NCBI GenBank assembly: GCA_030656535.1
Contig: JAUSPL010000099.1
Span: 1 to 6,821 of the forward strand
Reading direction: 5' to 3'
Source of the DNA: Gemmobacter sp.
GTDB lineage: Bacteria; Pseudomonadota; Alphaproteobacteria; Rhodobacterales; Rhodobacteraceae
DNA: 6,821 bases
Each line of letters starts with the position of its first letter. Position 1 is the first letter of the stretch. Shown piece by piece: positions 5,981-6,821 of the stretch. The position numbers and the translations under genes were made by a program. Under the pieces are notes generated by a model. It did no database searches. It had not been told where the DNA came from and was given only the letters and a program-made list of their open reading frames with translations.

Positions 5981-6821
5981 CTACAGGCCCAGCAGCCGGT
6001 TTCGCCGAATGACCACAACCGTCGCCCCCAATGCGATCAGGGACGTGACGAACATGATCGCCACCAAGGGCAACTCGGTGCCGCCCGGCTGCAACACGGC
6101 ACCCGCCAACGCGGCCAGAGCCGCCCCACCCGCTACCATGATCGCGCCGCCCAGCCCCGATGCCGTGCCCGCCAGATCGGGCCGCACCGACATCATGCCC
6201 GCATTGGCGTTGGGCATTGTCAGCCCGTTGCCGATGCCCACGGCGGTCATCATGCCAAAGAACAGCATCTGATGCCGGATGCCCATCAACGTCAGAACGA
6301 GCAACACCGACATCGCTATCGACAGCACCAGTCCGCCTGCCAGTACCATCCGAACGATGCCCATCCGAACCGAAAGCCGGGCGGACGCAAAGTTGCCGAT
6401 CAGGTATCCCACCGCCGGCGCGGCAAAGTAGTAGCCCAGCGTCGCGGGCGACATTCCATAAACCTCGGAACCGACAAACGGCGCGCCGCCCAGAAAGGAA
6501 AAGAACGCCCCCGAGGCCGCAGCCGCCGTGATGGCATACCCCCAGAACCGGTAGGATTTGAACAAGACCGGATACTGACGCACCTGCCCCATCAGGGTGG
6601 TCTTCGACGGGCGGGCGGTTTCACCCAGATCGGCCCAACATATCGCCGTGACGATCGCCCCCAGGATGAACAGAAGAACAAAGTTCGCACGCCATCCGAA
6701 CGCCTCGTCGATAGCGCCGCCGATGATCGGGCCGACCATTGGCACCAGTGCCATGCCCATGGTGACATAGCCGATCATCGACGCCGCTTGTGCATCGGGG
6801 ACCATGTCGCGCACCACGGTG
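5981..6821 (-). CDS. Bcr/CflA-family MFS drug-efflux transporter, N-terminus outside window
   Basis: The frame is open from the window edge and ends with TAG at 5981-5983, giving about 280 residues. The GTG and ATG codons near the edge are internal to the protein: the edge sequence TVVRDMVPDAQAA matches the loop after transmembrane helix 4 in Bcr/CflA proteins, so roughly 115 residues are missing. Eight hydrophobic segments are visible, counted from the GTG at 6817 at about 14-36, 45-63, 92-116, 126-145, 155-180, 183-205, 217-241 and 249-271, corresponding to helices 5-12 of a 12-helix inner-membrane transporter. GYVTMGMALVPMVGPIIGG and the GWRANF loop are typical of the family. Members export drugs such as bicyclomycin or other small molecules, probably by proton antiport; the substrate here is unknown. 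It lies 129 bp upstream of the ScfR-family regulator on the same strand, so read-through into it is possible. Confidence 0.88.
   Translation of the reverse strand, partial: TVVRDMVPDAQAASMIGYVTMGMALVPMVGPIIGGAIDEAFGWRANFVLLFILGAIVTAICWADLGETARPSKTTLMGQVRQYPVLFKSYRFWGYAITAAAASGAFFSFLGGAPFVGSEVYGMSPATLGYYFAAPAVGYLIGNFASARLSVRMGIVRMVLAGGLVLSIAMSVLLVLTLMGIRHQMLFFGMMTAVGIGNGLTMPNANAGMMSVRPDLAGTASGLGGAIMVAGGAALAALAGAVLQPGGTELPLVAIMFVTSLIALGATVVVIRRNRLLGL

Noticed and set aside
4802..6012. Long plus-strand open frames antisense to the regulator (4802-5431 and 5428-6012)
   Set aside because: They are rich in Arg, Pro and Gln, lack recognisable domains and mirror the codon bias of the high-GC minus-strand gene. 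They look like shadow frames.

Overview
The window looks like ordinary chromosome of a GC-rich alphaproteobacterium, most likely a member of the Rhodobacterales (roseobacter/Rhodobacter type). The basis is the high GC content, the protein sequences, the order of an Hda-type replication gene followed by ppk1 and ppx, an FNR-type box, and an ScfR-family regulator with TTTGCAAA operators like those of Rhodobacter PccR. This assignment rests on recognition of protein families, not on a database search.

Layout. (1) Positions 2-118 (+) hold the last 38 codons of a DnaA/Hda-like protein. (2) Positions 240-2414 (+) encode polyphosphate kinase ppk1 with all catalytic residues present. (3) Positions 2472-4022 (+) encode an exopolyphosphatase of the Ppx/GppA family with its own good ribosome binding site, 57 bp after ppk1. 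Together they make and degrade polyphosphate, probably from one transcript. (4) Between ppx and the next gene lies a perfect-consensus FNR box (4063-4076), spaced as in a class II FNR-activated promoter, ahead of a 78-residue DUF465/YdcH-like helical protein (4136-4372, +). (5) A 90-bp convergent intergenic region with several hairpins follows. The largest is a 14-bp perfect stem that includes the stop codon of the next gene. (6) On the minus strand, positions 4463-5851 encode an XRE-type ScfR-family regulator (RamB/PrpR/PccR relatives) with a four-cysteine C-terminal pattern. (7) Upstream of it are two TTTGCAAA palindromes 21 bp apart, matching the known operator of the family. (8) From 5981 to the window edge on the minus strand is a Bcr/CflA-type MFS drug-efflux transporter lacking its N-terminus.

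The right half therefore suggests an acyl-CoA-responsive regulator that controls its own gene, with an efflux-type transporter upstream on the same strand. The left half is a polyphosphate module with an oxygen-responsive small gene attached to its 3' side.

I saw no mobile element, CRISPR array, tRNA, rRNA or evidence of a new defence or mobile system. The most interesting signals are regulatory: the FNR box, the paired TTTGCAAA operators and the hairpin at the regulator's stop codon.
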